A DNA stretch of 64,000 nucleotides, taken from Siphlonurus alternatus (Eukaryota; Arthropoda; Insecta; Ephemeroptera; Siphlonuridae). Position 1 is the stretch's first letter; each line of letters begins with the position of its first letter. Of this stretch, positions 33,401 to 38,577 are shown piece by piece. A program made the translations under genes and the position numbers. The stretch covers positions 997,909 through 1,061,908 of the forward strand of contig OX463784.1 in NCBI GenBank assembly GCA_949825025.1, written 5' to 3'. The notes below the pieces were generated by a model. That model was given only the letters and a program-made list of their open reading frames with translations, had not been told where the DNA came from and searched no databases.

Positions 33401-35689
33401 TTGCTGCGGGGGTTCCGCGCCGACCTGACCAAGTTGAGCGCGGCCGAGCTGGAGGAGCTGCGACAGTCGGCCATGCGACACAAACTTCGCGCCGACCTGC
33501 AGCTGCAGGAGGAGGTGGACCGAAACTGGGACGAGGTGTGCACGGGAGAACACCTCTTCAACAGAAGGCACCTTGAGGTGCGTTCTTGCAACGTTATATA
33601 CAGCTGTTATACTTAGTTTTAAATATTTGTTCTTAAAGTACTTTCGGCAGCAAAAAAATATATGGCTTCTTCATGAAATAAGTCGGGAAACAGAAAGCAA
33701 CGTTTGTAAAACATCAAGTGAAATTTTGCTACTTGACTTCAACACCAAAGTTTCAATCAATATTCGCAAATTTGATATATACATATATATTTTTTTTTTA
33801 ATTTTATTTTTTTTTTTTATTTTTTAATATTCAAATCATTTCAAAAAAATGCGTCATTATTCATAATATATCTGTAAATTTTCTATTTCATTCTGCATTC
33901 AGGATCTGTTTAAAGAGGTTTATTAACTAAAGAAAAGTTAAATAAAAAATATTTGCTCTGTGTAAAATTATTTGAATTCTTTTTAAAATTTTCTTTTCAT
34001 AATTTTTTTATGATATAACAGGTCATGACAGGCGCATGATTCATGAATTTTTTAATTGAAATTTTAAAACTGGTGTCCAAAGAGTCATTTTCATTTTCTA
34101 ATTTCATTTCTAATTTCACGAATTATCTCCAAATTTTGCACGAAGTATTGCACTCCAATATTTCGGGAAATTTGTTAGTGACAATTCAACTGTTTGCAGC
34201 ACGAGGCGTTGTCGAAGGTGTCGATGGAGGACATGACTGGCTGGTTCCAGAGAAACGTCTTCGACGAGACAAACTCCAGACATCTCTCCCTGCAGGTCAG
34301 CATTCTCTCTAGCAAATAGTTTTTACCTTGTTGTTGATGAACCTTGATAAAATTTTTATAACCTACCATCTTTCTGACTTATCCATGGAAGGAATTGTCA
34401 TAGAAGGTTCAGTAGCCAGTCCAATGGAACCAGCTCGTCGTCAGGAGTCTATTGAACTGGCTACTGAACCTTCTATGATGACTCTTTCTTTGTTATCCAT
34501 GGAAGGAATTGTCATAGAAAGTTCAGTAGCCAGTCCAATGGAACCAGCTCGTCGTCAGGAGTCTATTGAACTGGCTACTGAACCTTCTATGATGACACTT
34601 TCTTTGTTATCCATGGAAGGAATTGTCATAGAAGGGTCAGTAGCCAGTCCAATGGAACCAGCTTGTCGTCAGGAGTCTATTGCACTGGCTACTGAACCTC
34701 CAATGACGAATCCTTATATAATAAAACAGTAAACACTGATCCTTGTGTTATGTCGCAGGTCCAGGGCTACTGCAGGATTGAAGAGTCTCTCGGTCAGATC
34801 ACACAGGAGGTGGAGCCTCCCAAGCAAGAGTGTACAGGTGGGTGGAGACAACAGGGTGGCCACAACCCTCTGCTCTGGAAGACCCCCCTCCACCATCTAG
34901 TTGCAAATCCTGTGTTGGAAATTTTCTAGTCATGCCAATTTTAATTAAAATCTTACAAATTTGAACAAGTCATAGAGAAGAGGAACGTTTAAATTAATTT
35001 TTCCTCCATGTTAGAAGTTTCAATATTCATAAACATCAGAATGCAAATGACGTAACTACAAAAAAAAATTTGATGCATCTTTGACTCTAATGATCTAGTG
35101 AGATAAGATTTAGTGTTCCGTCAATTTTTTTGCAGTTACGTGATTTACATTGCAAGGTGACCTAGAGTCTAGCACATCTTAGACTGTAGACTCTATGGCT
35201 GGTGCCTAGCTTCGAGACTGTCTAGCCGTATGTCTGGATGGGATAAAGCAAAAGATCATCACCTCTAGCTGTTGAATCTACATGTAAACTAAGATCTGTA
35301 ATACTGTATTGCACTTTTTTTAAGCTCCAATTTTTTGGGGCAATATTTATTGGCGTTAAATTAAGTTAAACTTGCCTATATGTCGTTTTTACCACAAAGT
35401 ATACCCTAATCTACACTTGTAAATATTTTGAGTTACATCTTTTTTAAATTCAAATTTTTCCATAATATAACATTGGTGCTTTCAAAAACCCTTGACCTCC
35501 TATGACCTTCTGTGTACTCTAGTTCTGTCTCTTGCCACAGATGGCAGCAGGAGTGTCGCGCTGCAGGTGTTGGTTCCGGCGACGCCCACCCCTGACGACG
35601 AGACGGTTGTCGTGGCGACACCGATCCTCGATGTTGAGGAGTTCCGTCGCTCTCTCTTCTACTACCCCATGCACAAAGTCGTCAACTAG
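16430..35689 (+). CDS. NRDC: Nardilysin orthologue, 3' sixteen exons (N-terminus not seen)
   Basis: M16 (insulinase/pitrilysin family) zinc metallopeptidase that cleaves before basic residues in dibasic sites; known family members also act as a shedding enhancer and in the nucleus. Sixteen exons joined by GT-AG introns give 2880 bp and 959 residues, with every junction phase matching. The inverted zinc motif HFLEH is at visible residues 23-27. The third ligand Glu104 is created across the exon 2/3 junction. The spacing of 77 residues from the second His equals that in insulin-degrading enzyme, and the second conserved Glu (97) is present. Conserved blocks follow through GFNHKL (exon 8), LAKDV (9/10), TLRTKEQLGYDV (12), EEVDRNW (13), and a C-terminus PMHKVVN* like the vertebrate LPYHKIVK end. 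The start, first beta-strand and acidic insert must lie in exons further upstream. A small Gly/Glu insertion in exon 3 (GEGGGGEG) is unusual. No frameshift or stop was found; this looks like a functional gene. Confidence 0.95.
16571..16690 (+). repeat. ~34 bp minisatellite starting at a 5' splice site
   Basis: Four units of CCCATTGGTGGAGAATTTG-type sequence, with GCGTCCCATTGG recurring after the donor itself (GTGCGTCCCATTGG at 16571). The repeat thus includes the donor context. Confidence 0.85.
16824..17236. mobile_element. TTAA-type MITE (family C)
   Basis: Bounded by TTAAGGGTAAGATAAC and its complement. Long inverted arms contain TTTGATTAGCATGTAAACC and AGCCCTATACTGG. Its right TTAA (17233-17236) is shared with the next element. 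Confidence 0.9.
17233..17632. mobile_element. TTAA-type MITE (family C), abutting copy
   Basis: Starts TTAAGGTAGAGATAACGC and ends with the complement and TTAA. Two MITEs share one TTAA, which suggests one inserted into the flanking TTAA of the other. Confidence 0.9.
17633..18121. repeat. Intron remainder with a 180 bp inverted repeat
   Basis: ACATTTGTCCGATGTGCATT at 17870 is mirrored by AATGCAGATGGGACAAATGT ending at 18048, with mirrored TTACTCCAT and ATGGAGTGAA blocks between. It is probably a small MITE, 70 bp before the exon 2 acceptor. Nothing else is recognised. Confidence 0.6.
18122..18290 (+). CDS. NRDC: NRDC visible exon 2
   Basis: Residues 48-103 plus one base (phase 1); acceptor TTACAG, donor GTGAGC. 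Matches the vertebrate block KHGGSDNASTD...REVEAVDSE; holds the helper Glu97 in QRERE. Confidence 0.95.
18298..18480. repeat. Repeat related to the hAT-like element at 41304-41884
   Basis: GGGGCCGGATCTCCAGTTTT and ATTCACGAATCATGAAGTTT match the left part of the 41304-41884 element. Only one end is present, so it is a truncated copy. Confidence 0.65.
18760..18806. repeat. (AAAAT)n-like simple repeat
   Basis: Runs of AATAAAATAAAATAAAAT between two transposon remnants. Confidence 0.8.
18808..18965 (-). pseudogene. Non-LTR retrotransposon C-terminal remnant
   Basis: In reverse, one frame reads TGTAKFRLDTGHDYLGA. A shifted frame reads CKLCKNEPQDRGHLFRC (CX2CX8HX3C), which is the usual zinc-knuckle end of Jockey/I-type pol. 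At least one frameshift separates the two parts. Confidence 0.65.
18986..19135 (+). mobile_element. 3' tail of RTE-like element
   Basis: Matches the end of the element at 47362-47934 (GGAGTATGCAAGAATCGAG ... TGGCGTCATGTTATGTATGT). About 150 bp, decayed. Confidence 0.85.
19174..19550 (+). CDS. NRDC: NRDC visible exon 3
   Basis: Residues 104-229, phase 1 to 0; acceptor TTTCCGCAG, donor GTGGGT. Its first bases complete Glu104, the third zinc ligand. Contains LLGSFARKDHPACKFPWGN and a Gly-rich insert near 19450-19475 absent in vertebrate proteins. Confidence 0.95.
19590..19760. repeat. Decayed TTAA-type MITE
   Basis: AAAGGTAACTCGGATCAGCTG at the left and CAGCTGATCCATGCTACC at the right, around a GTTTAAGTGTTAATCAAATG block, match family C in worn form. 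Confidence 0.6.
19761..20080. other. AT-rich intron sequence
   Basis: A- and T-rich with many ACAAAATAAACAAA strings. I see no gene or intact element. Confidence 0.6.
20081..20464. mobile_element. TA-flanked MITE (family G)
   Basis: TIR GACAATAATGGTTGCATT, flanked by TA on each side as in Tc1/mariner-type insertions. Arms include GTGCGGGAACTAATTTT. The hinge holds TGACGTCA/CCAAT-rich sequence (20230-20325). A second copy lies at 49852-50211. Confidence 0.85.
20467..20708 (-). pseudogene. Non-LTR C-terminal remnant (zinc knuckle)
   Basis: A reverse frame of about 80 codons ends in CKLCNQTCSQYHWNIC (CX2CX7HX3C) after RHVTTRQAVHGFHHLICK, a layout like retrotransposon pol C-termini. No RT domain is attached. 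Confidence 0.55.
20815..20945. repeat. Interspersed repeat K, copy 1
   Basis: GAGACTGTCTAGCCGTATG and GTCTGGATGGAATAAAGC are shared with 35165-35310. About 130 bp, class unknown; possibly a SINE tail. Confidence 0.65.
20946..21285. other. AT-rich intron sequence
   Basis: Poly-T- and TATATA-rich; no element recognised. Confidence 0.5.
21290..21640 (-). mobile_element. 5S rRNA-derived SINE
   Basis: On the minus strand the head (21636 down to about 21537) reads GGGTCTCGTCAGATCACC, CAAGCAACACCGAGCATGG and GTTGGATGGGTGACC. This is the 3' two thirds of 5S rRNA, with the internal promoter region. An A-rich spacer and a body with AGCGTCCATCCTGGCTGAGG follow. Body fragments recur at 22165-22215 and an end fragment at about 29430-29462. 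It is not a functional 5S gene because the 5' part is altered. Confidence 0.82.
21752..21873 (+). CDS. NRDC: NRDC visible exon 4
   Basis: Residues 230-269 plus two bases (phase 2); acceptor TAATTTTCAG, donor GTGAGA. LTWALP...KYISWLLGHEGRGSLL matches the M16 inactive-domain linker block. Confidence 0.95.
21895..22370. mobile_element. Split TTAA-type MITE with nested foldback insert
   Basis: A family B half (21895-21955, TACTGATAGGGGATGTAGAG) and its other end (22310-22370, ATTGGTTGTGTTACCTTAC) are separated by an insert. The insert is delimited by GGTCTGTTCGTAAA/TTACGAACAGACC hairpin arms (21960-22087) and ends near 22306 with GAACAGACC. It also holds a SINE body fragment at 22165-22215. Confidence 0.7.
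22422..22542 (+). CDS. NRDC: NRDC visible exon 5
   Basis: Residues 270-310, phase 2 to 0; acceptor GTGTGTCAG, donor GTAACC. Begins KVWALQLYSGSDDSG, matching the vertebrate KCWALALFGGNGETG segment. Confidence 0.93.
22543..23353. other. NRDC intron, no clear element
   Basis: Unremarkable AT-rich sequence. Near 23142-23167 a T-arm-like string (CCAGGTTCGAAACCCGTGAG) suggests a tRNA/SINE crumb, but no acceptor stem is present. Confidence 0.5.
23354..23696 (+). CDS. NRDC: NRDC visible exon 6
   Basis: Residues 311-424 plus one base (phase 1); acceptor CTTCCCCAG, donor GTACGT. Carries ERIFREIQTINEVKF and NVETLSENMHRYPPRHYIAG, matching the vertebrate EYVENMCENMQLYP block. Confidence 0.95.
23697..24388. 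other. NRDC intron, simple repeats only
   Basis: Includes a G run at about 24085-24102 and an A run at 24201-24224. CAGCCTGGCCACACCCGAAA at 23927-23946 has an inverted relative near 40735-40760. No gene. Confidence 0.6.
24389..24415 (+). repeat. 27 bp tandem duplication of a 3' splice site
   Basis: TCTCTGGTTACAGACCTCC and TCTCTGGTTTCAGACCTGCC lie 27 bp apart, each with a usable AG. Choosing the upstream acceptor adds nine residues in frame (LLIGSLVSD). Confidence 0.85.
24416..24677 (+). CDS. NRDC: NRDC visible exon 7
   Basis: Residues 425-511 plus two bases, phase 1 to 2; donor GTGAGT. Encodes LPQPNVYLASDFSL and WFKHDAKFRLPRAYLCFQLI, equivalent to vertebrate LPAENKYIATDFTL and KIPKAYIRFHLI. 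The start could be 24389 if the upstream acceptor is used. Confidence 0.93.
24714..24910 (+). mobile_element. tRNA-derived SINE
   Basis: Head with A-box TGGTGCAGTGGTTAG (about 24719-24733) and B-box GGTTCAAATCC (24763-24773), 30 bp apart, then CGAACGCGGCAGAC. A non-tRNA body follows to about 24910. There is no proper acceptor stem, so it is not a tRNA gene. Confidence 0.78.
25038..25300 (-). mobile_element. Family D foldback MITE, copy 1
   Basis: Starts CAAAGTCTTCTACTCGC and contains GGCGCTAGTAGACACAAC and CAACCGTCCCATGTTTTTCC. Relatives lie at 40412, 46011, 52077, 52688, 55265, 56123 and 60322. Confidence 0.85.
25430..25690. repeat. Interspersed repeat family I, copy 2
   Basis: Matches 55735-55985 over GATATTCAGGATATAAATA, TTTTCAACTAAAAAAATT and GTTCTCTATGTTCTGATC. 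Non-coding. Confidence 0.75.
25710..25981. mobile_element. TTAA-type MITE (family B), shortened
   Basis: TTAAGGGGAACATAACACG at the left and GTACCCTTAA at the right. One arm is shortened by an internal deletion after GGAACTTCCATGTT. Confidence 0.82.
26064..26226 (+). CDS. NRDC: NRDC visible exon 8
   Basis: Residues 512-566, phase 2 to 0; acceptor TTTTTTCAG, donor GTGAGT. Ends GLYVSGFNHKLT, matching the vertebrate RVKGFNHKLP block. Confidence 0.95.
26231..26312 (+). repeat. (TTTG)n microsatellite four bases after a donor
   Basis: About 20 TTTG units begin within the donor context (GTGAGTCTTTG). Confidence 0.97.
26335..26690. repeat. Interspersed repeat Q, uninterrupted copy
   Basis: GTTTACGTGAGCCGTTGGAG, AAAAAAGAGAAAATGGTGGG and CTCTGTGCATTCTCCTCGG match 57145-57358 and 59938-60050. 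In that second locus a 2.6 kb TA-flanked element interrupts the repeat. Confidence 0.7.
26691..27340. other. NRDC intron, no clear element
   Basis: Starts with a family A crumb (GCAGAAATGAATGGGGGGTG). The rest has no recognisable gene or repeat structure. Confidence 0.5.
27344..27420 (+). repeat. (GA)n tract just before a 3' splice site
   Basis: About 70 bp of GA repeats ending 22 bp before the exon 9 acceptor, where a pyrimidine tract would be expected. The remaining pyrimidine stretch is only TCCGTTTTGTCCGCAG. Confidence 0.95.
27443..27576 (+). CDS. NRDC: NRDC visible exon 9
   Basis: Residues 567-610 plus two bases (phase 2); acceptor TTGTCCGCAG, donor GTGAGT. Encodes QTVLSQLVRFD and KQYFNTFLKPSKLA, equivalent to vertebrate KKTYFNILIKPETLA. 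Confidence 0.95.
27652..28768 (-). mobile_element. RTE-like non-LTR retrotransposon, 5'-truncated
   Basis: Antisense in an NRDC intron. The 3' end has (ATGT)n at about 27654-27670, and the 5' end stops inside RT near 28768. Short 3' tails of the same family are at 15786, 18986 and 47362, marking it as an active or recently active family. Confidence 0.9.
27713..28750 (-). CDS. Reverse transcriptase fragment (YADD)
   Basis: 345 codons from an internal Met. RT motifs include GVRQGCVMSPWLFNVFMD, LLYADDALVLADS with the catalytic Asp pair, KTKVMVFG and FVYLG. The maturase-like thumb (PTLMYGSEVW) and a C-terminal [14 protein letters not shown] block follow. The endonuclease and N-terminal RT are missing, so it is a dead copy with an intact frame. 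Layout and short tandem 3' tail fit RTE-like or related elements; the clade is not certain. Confidence 0.9.
   Translation of the reverse strand: MLNAIKSMYEGSKACVRVNGGLSKWFEVKRGVRQGCVMSPWLFNVFMDKCVRLAGKGENGISVGTIMLWLLLYADDALVLADSEDDLQRRLNRLEVSANHMDLKINVSKTKVMVFGSTDSNEAKRIDLKGEQLERVKEFVYLGILFREDGSVDGEIDRRVSAGRRIEGSMAGLCRTELLSNTAKLAVYNSVLIPTLMYGSEVWVCQTKHRSKLNTVGMSFLRNMCGKTRMDRVRNTWVMNECRVKESVIDKYERSTLRWFGHVERMGDEGIAKQVFKGSVQGMKGLGRPKKVWLDVIAECLKNRSVKSTQCNRECRRQKSVMSISEASGVCKNRVLWRAICRRPR
28890..29163 (+). repeat. ~44-46 bp minisatellite containing a 3' splice site
   Basis: Seven copies of a GAACGGTTACAGGGACCAG-type unit, with the ACAG at 28893, 28937, 28981, 29025 (mutated to ATGG), 29071, 29115 and 29160. 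The last ACAG is the functional acceptor of exon 10. Upstream acceptors would lead quickly to an in-frame TAA. Confidence 0.93.
29164..29398 (+). CDS. NRDC: NRDC visible exon 10
   Basis: Residues 611-689, phase 2 to 0; acceptor GGTTACAG, donor GTTAGT. LAKDVNQSLL across the junction matches vertebrate LAKDVRLLIL; ends LLPNTWPQ. Confidence 0.94.
29430..29960. repeat. Intron with SINE crumb and inverted repeat
   Basis: TCAAGCGCACTGCACCACA (about 29437) resembles the end of the 5S SINE. AAATACGAGCTTTTCGTTTTGCG near 29707 is mirrored by GACTTCTAGAATAAGCTCGTATTTT near 29860, suggesting a decayed MITE. Confidence 0.5.
29972..30050 (+). repeat. Out-of-frame duplicate of exon 11's acceptor and start
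   Basis: CTTCGTCTTGGCCAGGTGCA at 29972 duplicates CTCCGTCTGGGCCAGGCGCA at 30051, including the preceding CTCAG acceptor. The offset is 79 bp, so using the upstream AG shifts the frame. Confidence 0.85.
30051..30194 (+). CDS. NRDC: NRDC visible exon 11
   Basis: Residues 690-737, phase 0 to 0; acceptor TGTTCTCAG, donor GTGAGT. Encodes RVCRVASFNKQSANSVV and CVAELIM, equivalent to vertebrate HLCKVKALNKGDANSEV and MELLVM. Confidence 0.93.
30195..31279. repeat. NRDC intron with two decayed foldback repeats
   Basis: GCAGCCATATTGGCGAGGAAA near 30360 mirrors TTTCCTCGTCAATATGGC near 30418. GTTGGCTATATTTGGCGATT (30633) mirrors GAATGTTGGCGATTACCG (30905). Both look like GC-richer MITEs. No gene. Confidence 0.6.
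31280..31615. repeat. Interspersed repeat P, copy without the MITE
   Basis: Matches 15067-15735 but lacks the family A insertion (GACAACACCATAATTAGTTG at about 31411). Confidence 0.78.
31715..31851 (+). CDS. NRDC: NRDC visible exon 12
   Basis: Residues 738-782 plus two bases (phase 2); acceptor TTTGTTGTAG, donor GTGAGT. FDTLRTKEQLGYDVSC is the conserved C-terminal M16 signature (vertebrate FDFLRTKQTLGYHVYP). Confidence 0.95.
31883..32115. repeat. Interspersed repeat J, copy 1
   Basis: Nearly the same as 41951-42186 (GCCTGAATGCAACAAGACTT, TGGACGAAAACCGGAAATG). Non-coding, class unknown. Confidence 0.8.
32116..33235. other. NRDC intron, weak inverted repeat only
   Basis: ACGTGACGTAGAAACTGCC near 32803 is partly mirrored by GGAGTTTCTACATCACA near 33012. 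Nothing else recognised. Confidence 0.45.
33236..33369 (+). repeat. 117 bp tandem duplicate of exon 13's start, acceptor shifted
   Basis: TGTGTTTCTATGTGCAAGG at 33236 and TGTGTTTCTATGTACAGGG at 33353 start two copies, exactly 117 bp apart. The upstream copy still reads VDHIDSLIWSLLLEFRAD. Its acceptor AG is changed to AA, and the next AG is one base later, giving ACG TTG ACC ACA TAG after splicing, a stop. Confidence 0.92.
33370..33577 (+). CDS. NRDC: NRDC visible exon 13
   Basis: Residues 783-852, phase 2 to 0; acceptor TATGTACAG, donor GTGCGT. Ends LQEEVDRNWDEVCTGEHLF, matching vertebrate GEEVDRNWNEVVTQQYLF. Confidence 0.95.
33578..34199. other. NRDC intron, AT-rich
   Basis: T-rich tracts at 33780-33830; no element recognised. 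Confidence 0.6.
34200..34295 (+). CDS. NRDC: NRDC visible exon 14
   Basis: Residues 853-884, phase 0 to 0; acceptor TGTTTGCAG, donor GTCAGC. HEALSKVSMEDMTGWFQRN matches vertebrate HEIEALKSFSKSDLVNWF. Confidence 0.94.
34372..34712. repeat. Three tandem copies of hairpin repeat E
   Basis: Unit of about 118 bp. Each contains GAAGGTTCAGTAGCCAGT and its inverted copy ACTGGCTACTGAACCTTC, so every unit can form a stem. Single copies lie at 43445, 48340, 54262 and 54893. The open frame through it is a by-product of the unit length. Confidence 0.9.
34759..34837 (+). CDS. NRDC: NRDC visible exon 15
   Basis: Residues 885-910 plus one base (phase 1); acceptor ATGTCGCAG, donor GTGGGT. VQGYCRIEESLGQI fits the position of vertebrate VHVVGYGKYE. 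Confidence 0.85.
34838..35540. repeat. NRDC last intron with repeat K copy 2
   Basis: 35165-35310 matches 20815-20945 (GACTGTCTAGCCGTATGTC, ACTAAGATCTGTAATACTG). The rest is AT-rich without recognised content. Confidence 0.6.
35541..35689 (+). CDS. NRDC: NRDC last coding exon
   Basis: Residues 911-959 and stop TAG at 35687-35689; acceptor CTTGCCACAG, phase 1. Ends FRRSLFYYPMHKVVN, the conserved C-terminal tail. Confidence 0.95.
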
Positions 35690-36752
35690 AAACGTCAACC
35701 GCATGAAGAATTGCCATGATGATGAAGTGACTGTGGGGATGCATGTAACTTTCAATTGCAAGCTACGAAAAATTATTTTCTATTCCCTTTATCAATTTTT
35801 GCTTCTACTTGATAATTATTTACCCTGGTTTTAATGAAGACAGATATTTCAGTTTTACTCTTTGAAAACCAGGGCAAATAATTATCATACACAAAAATTG
35901 ATAGAATCAAGGGATAAAAAATATCTTCGTCCTATGTTGTAAGTTTGATGCTTCGTTAAAGGTGATGATGAGATTTTTAAATCATGGAGCAAAATCTAAA
36001 AACAACCTCAGTGTTTGTCTTCTTTTGAAAAATTGTGCTCTGGTTTTTACTCAATAAAAAACAGCACAGTATTTTAAAAAATAATAAATTGAAGACGAAG
36101 GCCATGAAAACACAAACCATCATGTTTTGATATTTATTGTGATTCTACCACTGTAATATTGTCCGTATTTACATAAGTTCAAGATTTAAAATTTAATGCA
36201 ATGCTGTAAAACTTTTCAAATTTAATTTTTTTTAAATTTGTACTACATTTTTCATGATTTTTCAATTCAAATAAAAAAAATATATTTTTGATTCAGAAAA
36301 ATGTAAAAAGCAAATCATATTCGTGTTTATTCTATTTTATTTTTGCAGTAAAAATGGTCTTTTCTGTTAATTTTATTGGATACCAAAATATCAATATTTT
36401 TTTGTGATCAACCCTTGCTGGTTGTAACCAAACATTATGATGTTAAGAGATAATTTTTACTTTGTCTTAATTTTTGATAAAAATTTGGAGCTCAATAAAT
36501 AGCTTTGGAGATGCTTCAATTGACACAAAGCTCTTGTCACCTCTGAAAATGTTTCATTAGAATTTTTTCTACATGCATTATTTGTATGACATAATTTGTG
36601 ATTACGCATTTGCTATATATCTGCACTTTTCTCCTCAGTAATTATAAGGTTAAACGATCATTCTCTAACTTTACATTGAATGAACATTTGAATCATTAAC
36701 GTGACCTGCAGATTTTGGAGGCGTGCAAATGTCCTAGCCAAGTAAATCATTG
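35690..36752 (+). other. NRDC: NRDC 3' UTR and downstream AT-rich sequence
   Basis: The first AATAAA after the stop is at 36053-36058; others follow (about 36494). The UTR end is not known. An inverted pair (TAATTATTTACCCTGG near 35813, AGGGCAAATAATTATC near 35871) could fold. Nothing else recognised. Confidence 0.5.
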
Positions 36753-37136
36753 TTAAGGTAGAGTTAACGTCGATCAGCTGTTTTTTTTATCTCCATTTGA
36801 TTAACATGTTAACATTAGCAAATTCACAAAAACTCTGAAATTTTTTTGAGAGTAAAAGTAAGAAAAAAAGTTTCAAAACAATTTAACAAGACTTTTTTTT
36901 TTTTTTTTTTTTTAATTCAGTCTTTAGTTTTTCTCTCCATGGGAAAGCCCTATGCTGAAAATTAAACAAATTAATTAAAAAAAATTGGCTCGTTAAATTG
37001 TTTTGAAATCTTTTTTATGGCTTAACTAAAATTTGCCTCTCAAAAAAATTTCAGAATTTTTGTGAATTTGCTAAGGTTTACATGTTAATCAAAGGGGAGT
37101 ACGTCGAACAGCAGATCGGCGTTATCTCTACCTTAA
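36753..37136. mobile_element. TTAA-type MITE (family C)
   Basis: TTAAGGTAGAGTTAACGTCG at the left, CGTTATCTCTACCTTAA at the right; the arms carry GATTAACATGTTAAC and GGGAAAGCCCTATGCTG. Confidence 0.9.
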
Positions 37137-37317
37137 AGAACTCTTAAGAATGCTTTTCTTTATTTACATGAAATCAAACTTCTCAGAGTTTTGATCAAGT
37201 CGGTGCAAAACATTGACAAAGATCTGTTTTGATAAAAATTGTAGAAGATATTGATATCAATTTAATTGTCCTTATCAAATGTAAATCTTAATTTATTTAT
37301 TAAGAATTGTTCACAAT

Positions 37318-37561
37318 GGAGTATCGACTTCAGAATTTTTATTGCAGAAATGGATAGAGGGTGCAAAGTTATTCCACTCTGGAGGTCAGGTTTGAACCCA
37401 CGCTCCTTTTTGGTCCTATCCTTTTATTAAAAGAGGTGTTACTGTCTCTGTACTTTCAATATTTTTTTTTTAATTCAGGCTCTACAAAACACGAAAATCA
37501 AAGTAGTATAACTTTGCACCCTGTCCATTTCTGCAAAAAAAAGAAAATGAGACCAATTCTC
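37318..37561. mobile_element. Family A MITE, degraded copy
   Basis: GGAGTATCGACTTCAGAATT at the left; GCACCCTGTCCATTTCTGC and TCTCC at the right. Confidence 0.7.
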
Positions 37562-37679
37562 CATTCCATTGTACATACATTTGTATGTATCTTGTTTTAG
37601 GATTTTTTGTTTTTATAACACCACCAAGTGTTGGTATAAAAAACTATGGTCATTTTTCCACAACAAACCTCAAGACAGC

Positions 37680-38100
37680 ACGGAATTTACCCTTCCTGGA
37701 GAGGTAGATTTGCAGTTTTTGGGGAGAGCACCCAGTCTCTATAGGTCTCTATACCCTATGGTAGCGTCACGAGATTGTTGGGTTGCTTACAGGATAACGC
37801 TCAGCTGTTTACCTCCCCTCCCTTCCCCTACCGAAGAGCAACAGTATGCTGAAAAGCATTAAAAAAAATAGAAAAATTATAAAAATTGACTTTGTTGACA
37901 CTTATGATTATTTAAGGACACAAAAATGTAATGTAAAATTTATAATTAATTTTTTTCTACATTTTTTTCAGCATACTGTTGCTCTTTAGTAGGGGAAGGG
38001 AGGGGAGGTAAACATCAGGCCGTTATCCTGTAAGCAACTTAACAATCTCGTGGCACTACCCCATCCATCCCCCACATCTCTATAGACTGCGTGACTCCAC
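37680..38100. repeat. 420 bp inverted repeat (MITE-like)
   Basis: AGAGCAACAGTATGCTGAAA at 37836 mirrors TTTCAGCATACTGTTGCTCT at 37966. Pairing continues through GGTAAACA, TATCCTGTAAGCAAC and CTCGTG to the outer ends. Confidence 0.82.
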
Positions 38101-38190
38101 AGAGCTAAAGTTTCTGATGAGTTGTTTGAAGAAGTGTGTTTCTTGGACATGTTGTATAAAATGCCTTTACCAGTGATAAATTTCGCTTGT

Positions 38191-38577
38191 TTAAGGGTAA
38201 GGTAACACGGATCAGCTGTTTTTTTTAGTCCCATTTGATTAACATGTAAACCTTAGCAAATTCCCAAATATTCTGAAATTTTTTTGAGACACCGATTTTA
38301 GTTCCTAAAAGCCAAAGAAAAAAATTTCAAGACAATTATTCCAGACAATTTTTTCAATTAAATTTTTATCTTAGCCCTTCATGAGAAAGCCCTATGCTGA
38401 ACATTAAATATATTTAAACAAAAAAACGGCTCGAATAATTGTTTTAAACAATTATCTGTGGCTTGGTCTCTCAAAAAAATCCCAAAAAATTTGTGAATTT
38501 GCTAATGTTTACATGTTAATCAAATGGGACTAAAAAAGTCAGCTGATCGGTTGTACCTTACCCTTATACTGCTCAGT
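38191..38577. mobile_element. TTAA-type MITE (family C)
   Basis: TTAAGGGTAAGGTAACACGG at the left; GTACCTTACCCTTA at the right with the last TTAA mutated to TTAT. Confidence 0.88.

Noticed and set aside
34328..34732. 134-codon frame with a repeated [16 protein letters not shown] unit
   Set aside because: It is a translation of three tandem hairpin repeats; single units occur in either orientation elsewhere without a frame, so it is not a protein repeat.
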